This document shows positions 55,393 through 63,236 of a stretch of DNA of 63,236 nt, piece by piece. Below the pieces are notes generated by a model that worked only from the letters and a program-made list of their open reading frames with translations, was not told the origin of the DNA and did no database searches. Numbering within the stretch: the stretch's first letter is position 1; each line of letters begins with the position of its first letter. The DNA is taken from the NCBI RefSeq assembly GCF_004210735.1, contig NZ_SDZL01000009.1, forward strand, positions 1 through 63,236, in the 5' to 3' direction. The position numbers and the translations under genes were made by a program. The stretch comes from Brevundimonas sp. (GTDB lineage: Bacteria > Pseudomonadota > Alphaproteobacteria > Caulobacterales > Caulobacteraceae).

Positions 55393-56463
55393 ATGGCGCG
55401 ATTGTTGGCGGCACGGAAGAAGATCGTCGCAATTGGTGATTTTCTGGCGCGCAATCCCGCGTTGCGCGCGGTCGGGCGGCGGACACATTTGCTTTCCCTC
55501 ATGGACGGGGGCATGCGCTTCAGCGCCGCCGCCACCGTAGCTCCGTGGCGCGCGCTGGTTCTCGGTGCGCCGCGCGAAGAACATGACGCCATCGATCGCG
55601 CCTTCCCCGAGTTCAGGAAGCTCTTTGTTGCCAAGCGGGTCAAGACCGGACGGATATATGACGAACTGATCCGGCATCCTGGGACGGCGATCCTGGCCTG
55701 GGGCGTCGCGGCCGGACCGCAACTGGCCAAGCTGCAATCTCGTGGGATCAGCGGCCATCCGGTCCTTTATTTAGACCGTGGGCCGATCGACATCGTCAAC
55801 GAGACGGAGCACCTGCATGGCTATGTTCTGGATTGGACAGGGCTGTACTGCAACTCGCGTCGGACGAGCGATCTTGAGACGATTTTGAACGGGTTTCCCT
55901 TCATCGATCACCCTGAACTTCTGGCCGCCACGACGACCATGATCCGCACGCGGTTTTCCAAAAGCAGTCTTAGCGGGCCGGTCGTGGTCGTCTGCCAACA
56001 TCGATCCGATCCGCCCGCTCTGTTCGCCGGCGCTACTCATCCTGAGGCCGAGGCGCTGATCGAGATGGCCAGCGACGAAAACCCCCGCAGTGAAATCGTG
56101 CTCGTCCAAGTGTGCCCCTCTGGCAGGGCCCAGGCCAAGCATCGCGAGGAATTGGCAAAGCTAGGGAATGTGGCGTCACCCGACGCCGTGCCGACGCTTT
56201 TGACGGGCGCTAGCCGCGTCTATGTCGCGTCCGCCAATCTGGGTTTTCACGCCTTGCTGAGGGGGGTGCCCGTCACCACGCTAGGCGGACCGTTTTACGC
56301 CGGCTGGGGACTGACCGACGACAGGCGTCCCGTTCCGCGGCGTCAGCGTTCCTTGGGTCTCAGCGCGCTGACTGCCGGCGTTCTGGTGCTCTACGGACGG
56401 TTCCTTCGGTCGGGTTCTCTTATTTCGGCTGTATCCGGGGTAGATGCGGAGCCGGCGAAGTGA
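55393..56463 (+). CDS. KpsC-like single-module capsule glycosyltransferase
   Basis: 356 residues from ATG 55393. The KpsC hallmark GGPFYAGWGLTDDRRPVPRRQ is near residue 300, with LLTGASRVYVASANLGFHALL before it. Full KpsC is about 670 residues with two Kdo-transferase modules; this one has about half that length and a single module. In capsule systems these enzymes build the Kdo linker on lipid. Its GTG-start partner, the 858-residue orphan, overlaps the stop codon (GTGA). Confidence 0.8.
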   Translation: MARLLAARKKIVAIGDFLARNPALRAVGRRTHLLSLMDGGMRFSAAATVAPWRALVLGAPREEHDAIDRAFPEFRKLFVAKRVKTGRIYDELIRHPGTAILAWGVAAGPQLAKLQSRGISGHPVLYLDRGPIDIVNETEHLHGYVLDWTGLYCNSRRTSDLETILNGFPFIDHPELLAATTTMIRTRFSKSSLSGPVVVVCQHRSDPPALFAGATHPEAEALIEMASDENPRSEIVLVQVCPSGRAQAKHREELAKLGNVASPDAVPTLLTGASRVYVASANLGFHALLRGVPVTTLGGPFYAGWGLTDDRRPVPRRQRSLGLSALTAGVLVLYGRFLRSGSLISAVSGVDAEPAK

Positions 56464-59036
56464 CGTCCCAAACGCTTTCGATGCCAGAATGGCTTGCTTT
56501 CCTTCAATCTCAGGCCGCCAGTGTGGCCGCTGCTGGGGTCGAGGTCACGCTGTCGGGCAACCGCGCTGTGCTGGACCACGCCCTGCGCATGAGCGGACGC
56601 ACAGCTGAAGCGGATCGTCTCAGTGCTATGGGGGCATCCCTCGGTTTGCCGACAGTGGATATCTCCACCCTGTCCCAAGCGGGTGAAGCTTTGGCTGCGT
56701 CTCGAATGGAGCACGGGCCTCGCCAGGACTTGTCCTTGGTGGCCATGCTGTCCGCCGAGATCGGCGAAGCCGCCATCCTCCTGAAAAACGAAGGTGATCC
56801 GGCGACCTCTCAGGCGGCGAACGCCGTGGTCGCTCGTGCGGAACGCATGCTCGATATGGTCAATGTCCGTATCGAACTTCTGCTCGCCAAGATCGAACAC
56901 TTCAGCGACCGGTTCGCGGACATGGACGATGAGCGCGGACGCTTCCTCGTATCGCTCGTAGAAGGGTGGCGTTCAGATCTGGATCAACTTCGGCGCCTGC
57001 GGGTTCCTGGATCGGCTCTAACCAACTCCCGTCTTGAAGCGTTGATCATGTCCCAGCCGGCGGTCACGCGTTTATTCGATCAGGGCGTGCTCAACGACGT
57101 GGGACAGATGGCCCTTCTGCGTCAGATCGAGCGGTTGGTCGAAGCCCATGATCGCCCCGAATTCGGCGCTGGATCGACAGGCAAGCCTATCCTCGGCAAA
57201 CGCACCAGCGCGGGCCTTAACAACCCCGCGACGCAGATGCACCTCGCCGTCAAGAAGCTGCGGCCGCTTTCGGCTGACGCCGCTACCGACGCGGTGAAGA
57301 TCGCCGTCCAGACGAAAGCCATACTCAAGATCCTGACCGCCGCCGAGGCCCAGGCCGAAAACACTCTGTTGGTCCTGTCGCCGATGTTGCAGCGGTACGA
57401 AAACCCCGACTCTGAGAGAGCAGTCTTCTTCGCCGGCTTGCTCAGGGAATGGACCGAGCAGGTCGAGGCACTGCGCAGTTGCCGCGCCGCCTTGGCTGTG
57501 TTGCCCTTTGGCGACGCCTATCTTGTCGAAGCGGAGGGAGCGGAAACACTGGTCGCCCAGATCAACCGAAATGGGCTGATCAGCGAAGAGGGACAGGCGC
57601 TGCGGCTGCGCCAAGCGACACAGTTGCTGGAGCATCAGGACCAGCCGGTTGTCCTGGAATCACAGTCCAGGAAAACGATCGAGTTCGACGCCATCGTCGA
57701 TTTCTGGAGCCCTCAGGCCGCCGACAAGGCGCAGGGCGCAGGCCGCTACCTCAAGGACAGTGGCCATGATCGCCCGACTTTCCTCATGGACCCGCCTGGT
57801 CGCGGCAAACGGCCGCCGGAAGTCTATGATCCTGCCGGTCTGTCCCGAGACATGCGCTGGCTGATCCGTGCTGGGCGCACCGCGGAGGCAAAGGCGATGC
57901 TGGGGCCGACACTGCGTCGCCTGCGTGTCGTCGACCGCGCGCATCTCGTTTGGCTAGCCGCTGCAGCCGCGCTTCACGACACCCCTACCGCCACGGAACT
58001 CGCGCTCGAAGATCTTGTAGCGGCCAACAAGGCCGCAGGATCCGTAGATCGGCAGATCGACAAACTCGGACTCATCATTGCACGTTGCGGCGATTCCAAG
58101 CTCGCCGCTTCTCTGATTGAGCGCGGCGCCGAGAAGGGCGATCGGGCCTGTGCTGCGGCTCTACTTCTCGCCATCAAGGGGCGCTCAAATAAGCGGGTGA
58201 CTCTAGCCGGTGGCACAGACAGCTACAAAGGCGGCGTTTTCTTCCGCCTCGCCCGCGCGCATGTTCCGGATTCCGCGCCGTCGAAGTCCGCCGACATCAT
58301 GGTAGCGGATGCGTCGACAGGGCGCTGGCTGGCAACCCTGCCAGACTTAGCGGACCACAGTTTGATCGAGCTGAACTGGGGCAAAGCTGAAGCTGGCCGA
58401 GGTTCGGCCATCTACAAGGCAGCGGCCTTGGCAGCCGCTTCGATCCAGGCTTCCGCCGAGGTCTGCGGCATACCCCTGGCGCCCGCCCTTCAAGGCGCCG
58501 CGCTTGCTCAGTCATTGCGCGAACCTCTTCAGGCTTTCGACCAAGCGCTTCGTTCTGCGCCCGCATCCCGAGACTCGCCGTTGATCGGCCTCGGGATCGA
58601 CCGACTCGATGATGTTCTGGCCTTGACGGTTTGTCAGCGTACCGCGCCCTCTTTTGTGGGCGTCGGGGCGTCTGCTGCGCGTGTTACGCGCTTACGCCTC
58701 GCGCTTGACGGCCAGGAACCGATGACGATGACGCTCGGGTTGCGTCGACAGGCGTATGTGGCGGCCAGCTACGAATATTTTATCGCCGGTTTGGGCAGCG
58801 AAACCAGAGGCGAGGGCGATACTCCTTGGACCAGCCACCTCGATTTTGATGGACGATGGGCGGCCCAGATTACTCAGGTCGCCGCATGCGAAGCTACGGC
58901 GACTCTTCGCCGCGGCCCACGAAGGGCCGCGCTGCGTTGGGCGATTCAAAGCCTCGCGACGCGGGCCATCATCGACAAACAGATGGCTTGGCTCAGGGCG
59001 TCGAGCACGGGAGAAGGTCTGCGATACATCGCCTGA
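56460..59036 (+). CDS. Orphan 858-residue helical protein coupled to the KpsC-like gene
   Basis: No family is recognised. The protein is soluble, with no signal peptide or membrane helix, rich in Ala, Leu and Arg, and mostly helical. A likely coiled-coil region lies at about 110-170 (MLDMVNVRIELLLAKIEHF, then RSDLDQLRRLR). A second helical array covers about 450-610 (DMRWLIRAGRTAEAKAMLGP), resembling alpha-alpha repeats. The C-terminal 200 residues look more mixed alpha/beta (VTRLRLALDGQEPMTMTLGL). The start is GTG overlapping the KpsC-like stop. Translational coupling suggests a partner of the capsule linker enzyme. Confidence 0.75.
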   Translation: MTSQTLSMPEWLAFLQSQAASVAAAGVEVTLSGNRAVLDHALRMSGRTAEADRLSAMGASLGLPTVDISTLSQAGEALAASRMEHGPRQDLSLVAMLSAEIGEAAILLKNEGDPATSQAANAVVARAERMLDMVNVRIELLLAKIEHFSDRFADMDDERGRFLVSLVEGWRSDLDQLRRLRVPGSALTNSRLEALIMSQPAVTRLFDQGVLNDVGQMALLRQIERLVEAHDRPEFGAGSTGKPILGKRTSAGLNNPATQMHLAVKKLRPLSADAATDAVKIAVQTKAILKILTAAEAQAENTLLVLSPMLQRYENPDSERAVFFAGLLREWTEQVEALRSCRAALAVLPFGDAYLVEAEGAETLVAQINRNGLISEEGQALRLRQATQLLEHQDQPVVLESQSRKTIEFDAIVDFWSPQAADKAQGAGRYLKDSGHDRPTFLMDPPGRGKRPPEVYDPAGLSRDMRWLIRAGRTAEAKAMLGPTLRRLRVVDRAHLVWLAAAAALHDTPTATELALEDLVAANKAAGSVDRQIDKLGLIIARCGDSKLAASLIERGAEKGDRACAAALLLAIKGRSNKRVTLAGGTDSYKGGVFFRLARAHVPDSAPSKSADIMVADASTGRWLATLPDLADHSLIELNWGKAEAGRGSAIYKAAALAAASIQASAEVCGIPLAPALQGAALAQSLREPLQAFDQALRSAPASRDSPLIGLGIDRLDDVLALTVCQRTAPSFVGVGASAARVTRLRLALDGQEPMTMTLGLRRQAYVAASYEYFIAGLGSETRGEGDTPWTSHLDFDGRWAAQITQVAACEATATLRRGPRRAALRWAIQSLATRAIIDKQMAWLRASSTGEGLRYIA

Positions 59037-59102
59037 CCCACCCGGTTCGGAGCGGCGCAGGATCCCACCTGCCCAAGAAGCGAGATGTTTTGCATCGACG
59101 GA

Positions 59103-59858
59103 TCAGCCCGTAAGCTCGCTCGGCTCCAGATATTCACAGGCCTTCTGCAAATCTGCGGGACGGCCTACGTCGATCCAGTAACCGTCGTATTCATAGGCGC
59201 AGACGCGGAACCCTGTCGCCTTCGCTCGATCCATCAACTGCGGCATGTCGATGCGCTCGTTGGGGTGGATCAAGGACAGCAAGCGCGGGTTGATGACATA
59301 GGTCCCGGCGCTGACGCGATAGGAGTAGGTCGGCTTCTCCTGCACGCTCCGGATCTCGCCGCAGGGTTCGGTTTCGATCACGCCATAGGGGACCGCCACT
59401 TGGTGCGGGACGGTTACGACCGTGAAGTCCGCGCCCATGCTGTCATGGGCGTCAAGCAGGGTCGAGAAGTCAATTTCGGTCAGAATGTCGGAGTTACAGA
59501 CCAGGATGGGCGCATCGGCCACGGGGCCGATCAGGGACAGCCCGCCGGCGGTCCCGAGCGGCACGGCTTCGTGAGCATAGCGGATTTGCACACCCCATTC
59601 GGAGCCGTCGCCGCAATGGACGTGAATTTTTTCAGGCAGATAGTGAGTGGTCAGCACATAGTTGTGGAAGCCGAAACTCCGCAGGCGATGGATGATCCGT
59701 TCGAGCATTGGTTGTCCGGCGACGGGGATCAGCGGCTTGGGCAGCTGGCGAGTAAGGTCGCCCAGCCGGCTTCCGAAACCGCCAGCCATCAGCACTACTG
59801 TATTACGCCGCCGCGCTCTCTGGATCTGTCGCGTCAGATTGTAGATTTCGGCCTGCAT
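59103..59858 (-). CDS. PtmE-like sugar-phosphate nucleotidyltransferase
   Basis: 251 residues with the nucleotidyltransferase signature VVLMAGGFGSRLGDLTRQLPKPLIPVAGQPML, then ILVCNSDILTEI (metal site), FTVVTVPHQVAVPYGVIE, EKPTYSYRVSAGTYVI and WIDVGRPADLQKA. It resembles the catalytic part of PtmE, which makes GDP-glucosamine for Campylobacter legionaminic acid, but lacks the N-terminal CBS domains of that protein. It closes the glycan locus on the minus strand. The following 254 nt (59859-60112) show no gene. Confidence 0.85.
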   Translation of the reverse strand: MQAEIYNLTRQIQRARRRNTVVLMAGGFGSRLGDLTRQLPKPLIPVAGQPMLERIIHRLRSFGFHNYVLTTHYLPEKIHVHCGDGSEWGVQIRYAHEAVPLGTAGGLSLIGPVADAPILVCNSDILTEIDFSTLLDAHDSMGADFTVVTVPHQVAVPYGVIETEPCGEIRSVQEKPTYSYRVSAGTYVINPRLLSLIHPNERIDMPQLMDRAKATGFRVCAYEYDGYWIDVGRPADLQKACEYLEPSELTG

Positions 59859-60112
59859 GAAAGTCCAGTTCAGCGAACATTACGTTTCAGGTTAAGCAAA
59901 CTCGAAACGAGTAAGCTCGCGTGGAAGGTGAGCCGGAGAAGTGGCGCTTTGTCGGTTGTCCTTAGCGGACGGGATGGCGAAACTCACTCTGTCGAGGTTA
60001 GCACTATGCCAATGCATCGCAAGAATGCTGTGACTTGAAAGAAACTCCGAGCGAAATTCCACTCTCAGGCGAGACGGCGTCCAGATACTCCTGTCTCGGA
60101 GGCCACAACGCG

Positions 60113-60982
60113 TCAATCGCGAAGAAGTTCATTCACCCCGGTCTTGGCGCGGGTCTGGGCGTCCACACGTTTGACGATCACCGCGCAGTACAGCGACGGA
60201 CCGCCGCTCGGATCGGGCAGGGAGCCCGGGACCACGACGGAATAGGCCGGCACCTCGCCGCGGAAGATTTCGCCCGTCGCCCGGTCCACGATCTTGGTCG
60301 AGGCGGACAGATAGACGCCCATGGCCAGGACCGCGCCCTCGCGCACGATGACGCCTTCGGCCACCTCGGCGCGGGCGCCGATGAAGCAGCCGTCCTCGAT
60401 GATGGTCGGATTGGCCTGCAGCGGCTCCAGCACGCCGCCGATGCCCGCGCCGCCCGACAGGTGCACGTTCTTGCCGATCTGGGCGCAGCTGCCGACCGTG
60501 GCCCAGGCGTCGACCATCGCCCCTTCATCGACGAAGGCGCCGATGTTCACGAAAGACGGCATCAGAATCACGTTCCGGGCCACGTGGGCGCCGCGGCGGA
60601 CGATCGCGCCGGGGACGGAGCGGAAACCGGCGGCCTGATAGTCGGCGGCGCTCCAATCGCCGAACTTGTTGGCTACCTTGTCCCAGAACGGGCCCAGCGC
60701 CGCCGGATGGTCCGCCGACAGCGGCAGGGTCGAGGCGTGGCCCGCGCGCATGATCTGGTTGTCGTTCAGGCGGAACGACAGCAGCACCGCCTTCTTCAGC
60801 CACTGATGCGTCGTCCAGACGCCGTCGGCCCCGCGTGAGGCGACCCGCGCCTGGCCGGAATCCAGCAGGGCCAGCGCGGTCTCGACCGCGTCGCGCGCCT
60901 CGCCCTGGGTGGCGGTCGAGATGTCGGCGCGGCCGTCCCAGGCGGCTTCGATGACGGATTCCAGATGGGTCAGGTCGGTCAT
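60113..60982 (-). CDS. dapD: Tetrahydrodipicolinate N-succinyltransferase
   Basis: 289 residues from ATG 60982, overlapping the HAD phosphatase stop by 4 nt. The N-terminal helical domain precedes a left-handed beta helix of hexapeptide repeats ([46 protein letters not shown]). The DapD marks are LRLNDN-like [10 protein letters not shown] and [25 protein letters not shown]. It succinylates tetrahydrodipicolinate in lysine and diaminopimelate synthesis. Confidence 0.96.
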   Translation of the reverse strand: MTDLTHLESVIEAAWDGRADISTATQGEARDAVETALALLDSGQARVASRGADGVWTTHQWLKKAVLLSFRLNDNQIMRAGHASTLPLSADHPAALGPFWDKVANKFGDWSAADYQAAGFRSVPGAIVRRGAHVARNVILMPSFVNIGAFVDEGAMVDAWATVGSCAQIGKNVHLSGGAGIGGVLEPLQANPTIIEDGCFIGARAEVAEGVIVREGAVLAMGVYLSASTKIVDRATGEIFRGEVPAYSVVVPGSLPDPSGGPSLYCAVIVKRVDAQTRAKTGVNELLRD

Positions 60983-61638
60983 GCGGCGTCCTTGAAGCTC
61001 AGGTCGGAAAGGAAGTCGTAGAGGTCGGGGGCGATGTGGTCGATGTGGTCGCCCAGCGGCTTTCCATGACCGTCGCCGATCAGGATCGTGCTCATGCCCA
61101 GCGCCTTGGCCGGTTCCAGATTGCGCGGCGTATCCTCGAAGAAGGCCGCGCGATGGCCCTCGATATCGAACCGCTCCAGCATCCGGCGGAAGGTCGAGGG
61201 CGCGGGCTTGGGCGTCAGGTCGGCGTCCTCGATGGCGAAGACGCCCGCGAAACAGTCGGCGATGCCGATCCGGTCCAGAACCCTGTGGGCGTATTCCGTC
61301 GCGCCATTGGTGAAGACATAGCACTGGCCGGGCAGGGCTTTCAGACGTTCGGCCAGACGAGGATTGGGCTCCAGCCCGTCCAGCGGCACATCGTGCACCT
61401 CATGCAGGAAGCGTTCGGTGTCGACCGCATAATTGGCCATCAGACCGGCCAGCGTCGTGCCGTGCTCGTCCAGAAACTGGCGCTGCAGCACCCGGGCCTC
61501 TTCCGGCGCCAGGCCCACGGCCTCGACCACGAAGGCGTTGATGCGCGCCTGGACCAGCGACATCAGCCCCTGTTCGCGCGGGTACAGGGTGTCGTCCATG
61601 TCGAACACCCACGCCCGGACATGGTTCAGGTCGATCAA
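60979..61638 (-). CDS. HAD-superfamily pyrimidine 5'-nucleotidase-like phosphatase
   Basis: 219 residues. HAD motifs are [12 protein letters not shown] (nucleophile and acid aspartates), [11 protein letters not shown] (motif II Thr), [11 protein letters not shown] (motif III Lys) and [17 protein letters not shown] (motif IV). The family includes SDT1-type pyrimidine 5'-nucleotidases. It sits between argB and dapD with 4-nt overlaps on both sides, an order often kept in alphaproteobacteria. Confidence 0.88.
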   Translation of the reverse strand: MIDLNHVRAWVFDMDDTLYPREQGLMSLVQARINAFVVEAVGLAPEEARVLQRQFLDEHGTTLAGLMANYAVDTERFLHEVHDVPLDGLEPNPRLAERLKALPGQCYVFTNGATEYAHRVLDRIGIADCFAGVFAIEDADLTPKPAPSTFRRMLERFDIEGHRAAFFEDTPRNLEPAKALGMSTILIGDGHGKPLGDHIDHIAPDLYDFLSDLSFKDAA

Positions 61639-62564
61639 GACGCCTTCACCAGCGTGCCGGAGCCATGCTCTGTGAACAGTTCGACCAGCATTGCGTGCGG
61701 ACGACGCCCGTCCAGAATGACCACGGCCTCGACGCCCGCGCGGACGGCGGCCATGGCGGTCTCGAGCTTGGGGATCATGCCGCCGGTGGCGACGCCTGTG
61801 TCGATCAGGGTCTGCGCCTGTTCCAGCGTCATCTGACGGATCAGCTGGCCGTCGGCGTCCTTGACCCCCTCGACGTCAGTCAGCAGCAACATGCGCTTGG
61901 CATCCAGCGATCCGGCTACCGCGCCCGCCACCGTGTCGGCGTTGACGTTATAGGTCTGGCCGTCCTCGGCGACGCCGATCGGGGCGATGACCGGCACCCA
62001 ATCCTCGGTTTCCGACGCGATCAGGCCGGCTATCAGCTTGGGATCCACCTTCGTCGGCTCGCCGACAAATCCCAGATCGACCTCGTGCTCGATCATGCTG
62101 TCGGGATCGCGCTTGGTGCGGCGCGTCTTTTCGACCGTCAGCAGGCCCGCGTCCTTGCCCGACAGGCCCACGCCACGCACGTCGGCCTCCTTGCCGGCGA
62201 CGGTGATCCAGTGGGCGATCTCCTTGTTGACCGCGCCGGACAGGACCATCTCTGCCACCTGCATGGTGTCGCGGTCGGTCACGCGCAGGCCGTCGACGAA
62301 GCTGGATCTGACGCCCGCCTTCTCCAGCATGGCGCTGATTTGCGGGCCGCCGCCGTGAACGACCACGGGGTTCACGCCCATCAGCTTCAGCAGCACCACA
62401 TCGGCGGCGAACTGCTTCGCCACGGCGCTCTTGCCCATGGCGTGGCCGCCGTATTTGATGACCACGGTCTCGCGGTCATAGATCTGTATATAGGGCAGGG
62501 CCTCGGCCAGGGTTTTCGCCGTGGCCCAGCCGCGTTCCTGGGACTGCCGTTCATTCTCTTCCAT
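61635..62564 (-). CDS. argB: Acetylglutamate kinase
   Basis: 309 residues from ATG 62564. ATG 62651 would overlap the divergent zinc-ribbon gene and make the protein longer than usual. Kinase marks are [11 protein letters not shown] (ATP lysine), [52 protein letters not shown] and [13 protein letters not shown]. It phosphorylates N-acetylglutamate for arginine synthesis; arginine supplies both polyamine routes in the window. First gene of the argB-HAD-dapD operon. Confidence 0.95.
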   Translation of the reverse strand: MEENERQSQERGWATAKTLAEALPYIQIYDRETVVIKYGGHAMGKSAVAKQFAADVVLLKLMGVNPVVVHGGGPQISAMLEKAGVRSSFVDGLRVTDRDTMQVAEMVLSGAVNKEIAHWITVAGKEADVRGVGLSGKDAGLLTVEKTRRTKRDPDSMIEHEVDLGFVGEPTKVDPKLIAGLIASETEDWVPVIAPIGVAEDGQTYNVNADTVAGAVAGSLDAKRMLLLTDVEGVKDADGQLIRQMTLEQAQTLIDTGVATGGMIPKLETAMAAVRAGVEAVVILDGRRPHAMLVELFTEHGSGTLVKAS

Positions 62565-62639
62565 GATGGCCGCGTCGATAGCGGCGAAGCCCGGCGGAGT
62601 CACGACGAAACCGGGTCCCGTCTGCGGCGTTTTCGCCCC

Positions 62640-62825
62640 ATGAGCGAGCATGATATCGACGACCGTGGCCTGACGCCGGAAGATCCCGCCAACCCTGCGG
62701 CGCTGCAACATCCGGACGCGACCTTGTGCCCCGAATGTCAGGGCGCTGGCGTCCTGCCCGACGGCGACAACTGTCCGGTCTGCGACGGAACCGGCAAGGC
62801 GACGGGCCGCACGGGGGGCGGTTGA
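62640..62825 (+). CDS. Small zinc-ribbon protein with two DnaJ-like CxxCxGxG motifs
   Basis: 61 residues starting at ATG 62640 ([20 protein letters not shown]). Two cysteine motifs, CPECQGAG and CPVCDGTG, would bind one zinc as in DnaJ. The J-domain is absent. It is divergent from argB across 75 nt. Small proteins of this kind are common in alphaproteobacteria, but their role is not established. Confidence 0.7.
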   Translation: MSEHDIDDRGLTPEDPANPAALQHPDATLCPECQGAGVLPDGDNCPVCDGTGKATGRTGGG

Positions 62826-63057
62826 GGGTGAGGGTGCGGGCGACTTCGTCACCGCGTGGGCGACGCTCAACGTAAACGAGTGCGTCGAATAAGCGAAAGC
62901 TCACATTTTCTCTGTAACCTCAAGAGCACGCTCTAAGCGTTGGTTGAGGCGGGCGCGGTTTGGGGCTCGACCCAATAAGGCAACGCTGATATCAGCATAG
63001 TTTGGCGGATAAGCTGCCGCTAATGAAAACATTTTAGGCTGCGGAGGGCTCAGACCC

Positions 63058-63236
63058 ATGCGTATCAAGAGTTTAGTCTTGGCTTCCAGCGCGGCGGCGG
63101 CTTTGGCCCTGTCGGCTGGTGCTGCGTCGGCGGAGCCGGACGGCTGGTATGGCGCGATTGACGCGGGTTACCACGTCATCGACGACATCAATGCGGAATC
63201 GTCCACGACCGGCGCGAACTGGAACTGGGAAGTGAA
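63058..63236 (+). CDS. OmpA-family outer-membrane beta-barrel protein, N-terminal part (partial)
   Basis: The frame begins at ATG 63058 with GGAGGG 9 nt upstream and runs off the right edge after 59 codons. A signal peptide (MRIKSLVLASSAAAALALS, then AGAASA) is followed by EPDGWYGAIDAGYHVIDDI, the first strand of an OmpA-type barrel. The left edge of the window holds the C-terminal end of another OmpA-family gene in the same orientation. The 232-nt gap before it (62826-63057) holds no other gene. Confidence 0.78.
   Translation, partial: MRIKSLVLASSAAAALALSAGAASAEPDGWYGAIDAGYHVIDDINAESSTTGANWNWEV

Noticed and set aside
62565..62870. Longer N-terminus for argB
   Set aside because: It would overlap the divergent zinc-ribbon gene and give a protein longer than known acetylglutamate kinases.
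62985..62996. GCTGATATCAGC palindrome upstream of the right-edge OmpA gene
   Set aside because: A perfect 12-bp palindrome is expected by chance more than ten times in a window of this size; nothing else supports it as an operator.

Overview
The window is GC-rich (roughly two thirds G+C by eye) and gene-dense. It looks like chromosome from an alphaproteobacterium, most likely Caulobacteraceae and plausibly Brevundimonas. Pointers are an Oar-type TonB receptor with a carboxypeptidase-like plug domain, OmpA-family genes at both edges, PhaR/PhaA, a PutR-PutA pair without the E. coli-type DNA-binding domain, the argB-HAD-dapD order, a deoxyhypusine-synthase-like homospermidine synthase, and GC-rich mosaic intergenic repeats. 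The assignment is inference from gene content; no rRNA, tRNA or CRISPR array was seen.

Layout. 0-5.2 kb: the 3' end of an OmpA gene, a KpsS-like capsule glycosyltransferase and a large TonB-dependent receptor. 5.3-13.2 kb: a polyamine region with aguA and aguB (agmatine to putrescine), split by a 433-bp inverted-repeat-bounded element carrying a four-helix-bundle ORF, then a three-gene secreted or lipoprotein operon, small acidic proteins, the homospermidine synthase homologue and a fold-III ornithine decarboxylase. 13.4-18.6 kb: phosphorus uptake (phnCDE, a stand-alone pstS with PhoB-like repeats) and a GT4 glycosyltransferase. 18.7-29.6 kb: proline catabolism (putR/putA), HMG-CoA lyase, a lipid-linked sugar transferase pair, phaR, a hemolysin-III-type membrane protein and phaA.

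29.8-59.9 kb is the accessory heart of the window: a surface-glycan locus on both strands. It holds genes for a CMP-legionaminic-acid-like nonulosonate (legB, legC, a hydrolysing 2-epimerase, a NeuD-type acetyltransferase, a NeuB-type synthase, a NeuA-type cytidylyltransferase, a PtmE-like nucleotidyltransferase, a PtmA-like SDR and three Gfo/Idh-type oxidoreductases). It also holds an ABC-type capsule exporter (Wza/KpsD-like lipoprotein, KpsE-like, KpsM-like, and a KpsT-like protein that has lost every ATPase motif), a single-module KpsC-like transferase, three 650-730-residue putative glycosyltransferases, an 858-residue orphan, and a fatty-acyl-AMP ligase / acyl carrier protein / WcbI-TPR-SDR operon. 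The simplest reading is an exported nonulosonate-containing glycan, probably carrying an acyl group loaded through the dedicated carrier protein. Flagellin glycosylation is the main alternative use of the nonulosonate.

60.1-63.2 kb returns to core metabolism (argB, a HAD phosphatase, dapD), a small zinc-ribbon protein and the start of a second OmpA-family outer-membrane protein.

Most interesting: the ATPase-dead KpsT homologue inside a capsule-export operon, the FAAL-ACP-WcbI/SDR acylation module, and the inverted-repeat element between aguA and aguB.
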